This document shows, piece after piece, positions 20,005 through 21,790 of a stretch of 21,790 nt of DNA (positions within the stretch are counted from its first letter, which is position 1; each line of letters begins with the position of its first letter). The translations under genes were made by a program, and so were the position numbers. Source of the stretch: an uncultured Lachnospiraceae bacterium (GTDB lineage Bacteria > Bacillota > Clostridia > Lachnospirales > Lachnospiraceae); contig CAJUHG010000038.1 of assembly GCA_910586005.1 (NCBI GenBank), forward strand, positions 1-21,790, read 5' to 3'. Below the pieces are notes generated by a model, which saw nothing but the letters and a program-made list of their open reading frames with translations, made no database searches and was not told the DNA's origin.

Positions 20005-21790
20005 TTGAAAAAAAGGATTGTTTCAGTTGTTTTAGCTCTATGCTTATGCATTTCTTCCCATTCAGTGGTATACGCATCACAGGAAGAACCTTTGCAGCTT
20101 TTACAGCAAGGAGATGTTCTTATGGAAGAATCCACATCTGGATTGGTCACCCGTGATAGTACGATCCCTACCCCAACAGAAGCTTATGAAGCTATGATTG
20201 CGCTGAAGGATCGAGACGAGTATAAGGAGGGAACCACATGGACCAATGATGAGCCTTATTCGGACTCAAAGGGATATTATCATTGGAAGGGCGGCCCCCT
20301 TGATGGGAAGAATATCAGTGCTGTGGGCTGTGTAGCGTTTGCTTTTATACTTAGTGATGAGGCATTTGGTAGTTTACCAGCTAGTATGTACGCGACGGGT
20401 GATTTTACATTTGAGGATATAAAAGTTGGAGATATCTTGCGAGTAAGCAACGATGCTCATACAGTGATCGTGCTTGAGGTGAGTGAGGCAGGTGTGGTTG
20501 TTGCGGAAGGAAATATCAGTACTGGAGACCACAAAGGTAAGGTTCATTGGGGGAGGGCAATATCTAAGGAAGAGGTGATGAGTAACACCAGCCATTATAT
20601 TACCCGTTATCCAAAAGACTATATCCCACCAGAGGATCCAGAAGCCAATGTATCAATTGCATCGGGAACTCTCGAAGGAGGGCTTACCTGGAATCTGACA
20701 AAGGCAGGTACGCTGACCATTTCCGGCAAGGGGGCTATGCCGGATTTTAGCGCTGTTGGAGAACAGCCGTGGATTGAGAATAACAGCAAAATCAAAAAAG
20801 TTGTTATCGGGAATGGTGTTACCAGTATCGGTTCTTGTGCCTTTTGGGAGTGTGGGGTTCTTAGTGTGGAGATTTCCCCCAGTGTGACAACAATTAATAA
20901 CAGTGCTTTCCGCAGTTCTTCGATTATTTCTGTGAACATTCCTTCTAGTGTGAAAACTATTGGTGATAGTGCTTTCCGCGCATGTCAAAATCTTAGTTCG
21001 GTGACTATTTCTGAGGGCTTGGAAAAAATCGAACAAAATGCTTTCAACGCTTGTGCAAATCTTACCTCTATAGCATTGCCTGCTAGTATTGGGGAAGTGG
21101 GTGCTGCCGCATTTTTTCAATGCCAAAACATGACAAGCGCAACGTTTGCTCCTGGCAGCAAACAGGTAAAGTTAGGGGATAATCTATTTACACAATGCTA
21201 CTATCTGAGTAGTGTAACATTACCCAAAAGTATAGATTGCATTAGTGAGGGTATGTTTCAGAATTGCCTGATGCTTACTAGAGTGGAAATTCCACAAGGC
21301 GCAGAAAGTATAGGAATGTCAGCATTCGCTTCCTGTTCTAGATTGACTACTGTTGTAATTCCCGACAGCGTAGGGACAATAGGGATATCAGCATTTGCAT
21401 CCTCTCTTCTGACTGATATATACTTTACTGGCACCGAAGCGCAGTGGAAAAGCATAAGTAAATTAGGTGATACGGCGATGGTAGTGTCAAAGGCTACTAT
21501 GCATTATAACTACATCCCACCCACCAGTCCCGATCCTGATGACACTGAAAAAGCAGATATTTCCAGAGCGACCATGACATTGTCCCAAACAAGTTATACT
21601 TATGATGGAAAAGCCAAAACCCCATCGGTTACCGTGAAGTTAGATGGTAAAACATTAGTTTTAAATACGGACTATACCGTTTCTTATAGTAACAATACCA
21701 ATGTGGGAACAGCGAAGGTAACAATTACAGGCAAAGGAAATTATACAGGAAGTAAGACAGCTGATTTTACAATTACAAAAGCAGCAGACA
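20005..21790 (+). CDS. Secreted leucine-rich-repeat (BspA-like) protein with papain-like domain, 5' part
   Basis: The frame opens at TTG 20005, 8 bases after AGGAGG, and is still open at the right edge (595 codons seen). Residues 1 to about 25 form a signal peptide (KKR, hydrophobic core, VYAS). Residues about 40-205 resemble an NlpC/P60- or CHAP-like papain fold: C109 in GCVAFAF, H152 in DAHTVIVLEV after VGDILRV, and N170 in AEGN form a plausible triad. From about 215, TWNLTKAGTLTISGKGAMPDF leads into some eight BspA-type leucine-rich repeats of about 22-23 residues (about 255-485), with the pattern SVTIPxSVxxIGxxAFxxC. After a PTSPDPDD linker, a domain with SYTYDGKAKTPSVTVKLDG and ITGKGNYTG is typical of Ig-like or MBG-like surface repeats. 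The protein is exported, and the C-terminal anchor is outside the window. Its G+C content and codon use are visibly higher than those of the neighbouring genes, which may mean transfer. The target of the papain-like domain (peptidoglycan, protein or other) is unknown. Confidence 0.88.
   Translation, partial: MKKRIVSVVLALCLCISSHSVVYASQEEPLQLLQQGDVLMEESTSGLVTRDSTIPTPTEAYEAMIALKDRDEYKEGTTWTNDEPYSDSKGYYHWKGGPLDGKNISAVGCVAFAFILSDEAFGSLPASMYATGDFTFEDIKVGDILRVSNDAHTVIVLEVSEAGVVVAEGNISTGDHKGKVHWGRAISKEEVMSNTSHYITRYPKDYIPPEDPEANVSIASGTLEGGLTWNLTKAGTLTISGKGAMPDFSAVGEQPWIENNSKIKKVVIGNGVTSIGSCAFWECGVLSVEISPSVTTINNSAFRSSSIISVNIPSSVKTIGDSAFRACQNLSSVTISEGLEKIEQNAFNACANLTSIALPASIGEVGAAAFFQCQNMTSATFAPGSKQVKLGDNLFTQCYYLSSVTLPKSIDCISEGMFQNCLMLTRVEIPQGAESIGMSAFASCSRLTTVVIPDSVGTIGISAFASSLLTDIYFTGTEAQWKSISKLGDTAMVVSKATMHYNYIPPTSPDPDDTEKADISRATMTLSQTSYTYDGKAKTPSVTVKLDGKTLVLNTDYTVSYSNNTNVGTAKVTITGKGNYTGSKTADFTITKAAD

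Noticed and set aside
20619..21126. Long overlapping open frames on the minus strand inside the surface-protein gene
   Set aside because: They mirror the repeat pattern of the leucine-rich-repeat coding frame on the plus strand, lack ribosome binding sites, and their translations show no recognisable domain.
1..21790. tRNA, rRNA, CRISPR array, insertion sequence or prophage gene
   Set aside because: No cloverleaf with CCA-type end, no regularly spaced repeats, and no transposase, integrase or phage-like product were seen on either strand.

Overview
This looks like a chromosomal segment from a low-G+C Gram-positive bacterium, most likely Clostridia and probably family Lachnospiraceae. The grounds are the A/T-ending codon use, strong Shine-Dalgarno sites, occasional TTG starts, the gene families present, and a BspA-type surface protein with an N-terminal papain-like domain at the right end. 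Every gene lies on the plus strand. The assignment is by family resemblance from reading the sequence; no database search was run.

Left part (1-5823): a possible tail of an upstream gene, then a G+C-richer structured intergenic stretch, ridA (reactive enamine/imine deaminase), an M24B Xaa-Pro aminopeptidase, and polA (DNA polymerase I with a degenerate proofreading domain). The gaps between these genes are 270-340 bases long and rich in hairpins.

Central part (5857-11247): a compact, probably co-transcribed run of four genes. The first joins dephospho-CoA kinase (CoaE) in frame to an FtsA/PilM-like actin-fold ATPase with a long C-terminal extension. It is followed by a YycJ/WalJ-type metallo-beta-lactamase-fold hydrolase, a small ACT-domain protein (UPF0237) and its usual partner UPF0210. 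A probable terminator at 11248-11285 closes the run, and a very good promoter (TTGTGA-N17-TATAAT with extended -10) opens the next.

Second operon (11295-14341): an acidic, single-pass membrane protein of unknown function followed by hisH and hisF, which form imidazole glycerol phosphate synthase. No other his genes are nearby.

Right part (14342-21790): ung (uracil-DNA glycosylase), pcrA (UvrD-family helicase), a tiny membrane protein with an acidic tail, rlmD-type 23S rRNA m5U methyltransferase, and the 5' part of a large secreted leucine-rich-repeat protein whose base composition differs from the rest. Several genes concern DNA repair and replication (polA, ung, pcrA), but they sit in separate transcription units. 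No tRNA, rRNA, CRISPR array, insertion sequence or prophage gene was seen. The most unusual items are the CoaE-FtsA-like fusion with its C-terminal modules, the acidic membrane protein tied to hisHF, the structured leader before ridA, and the recurring intergenic hairpins.
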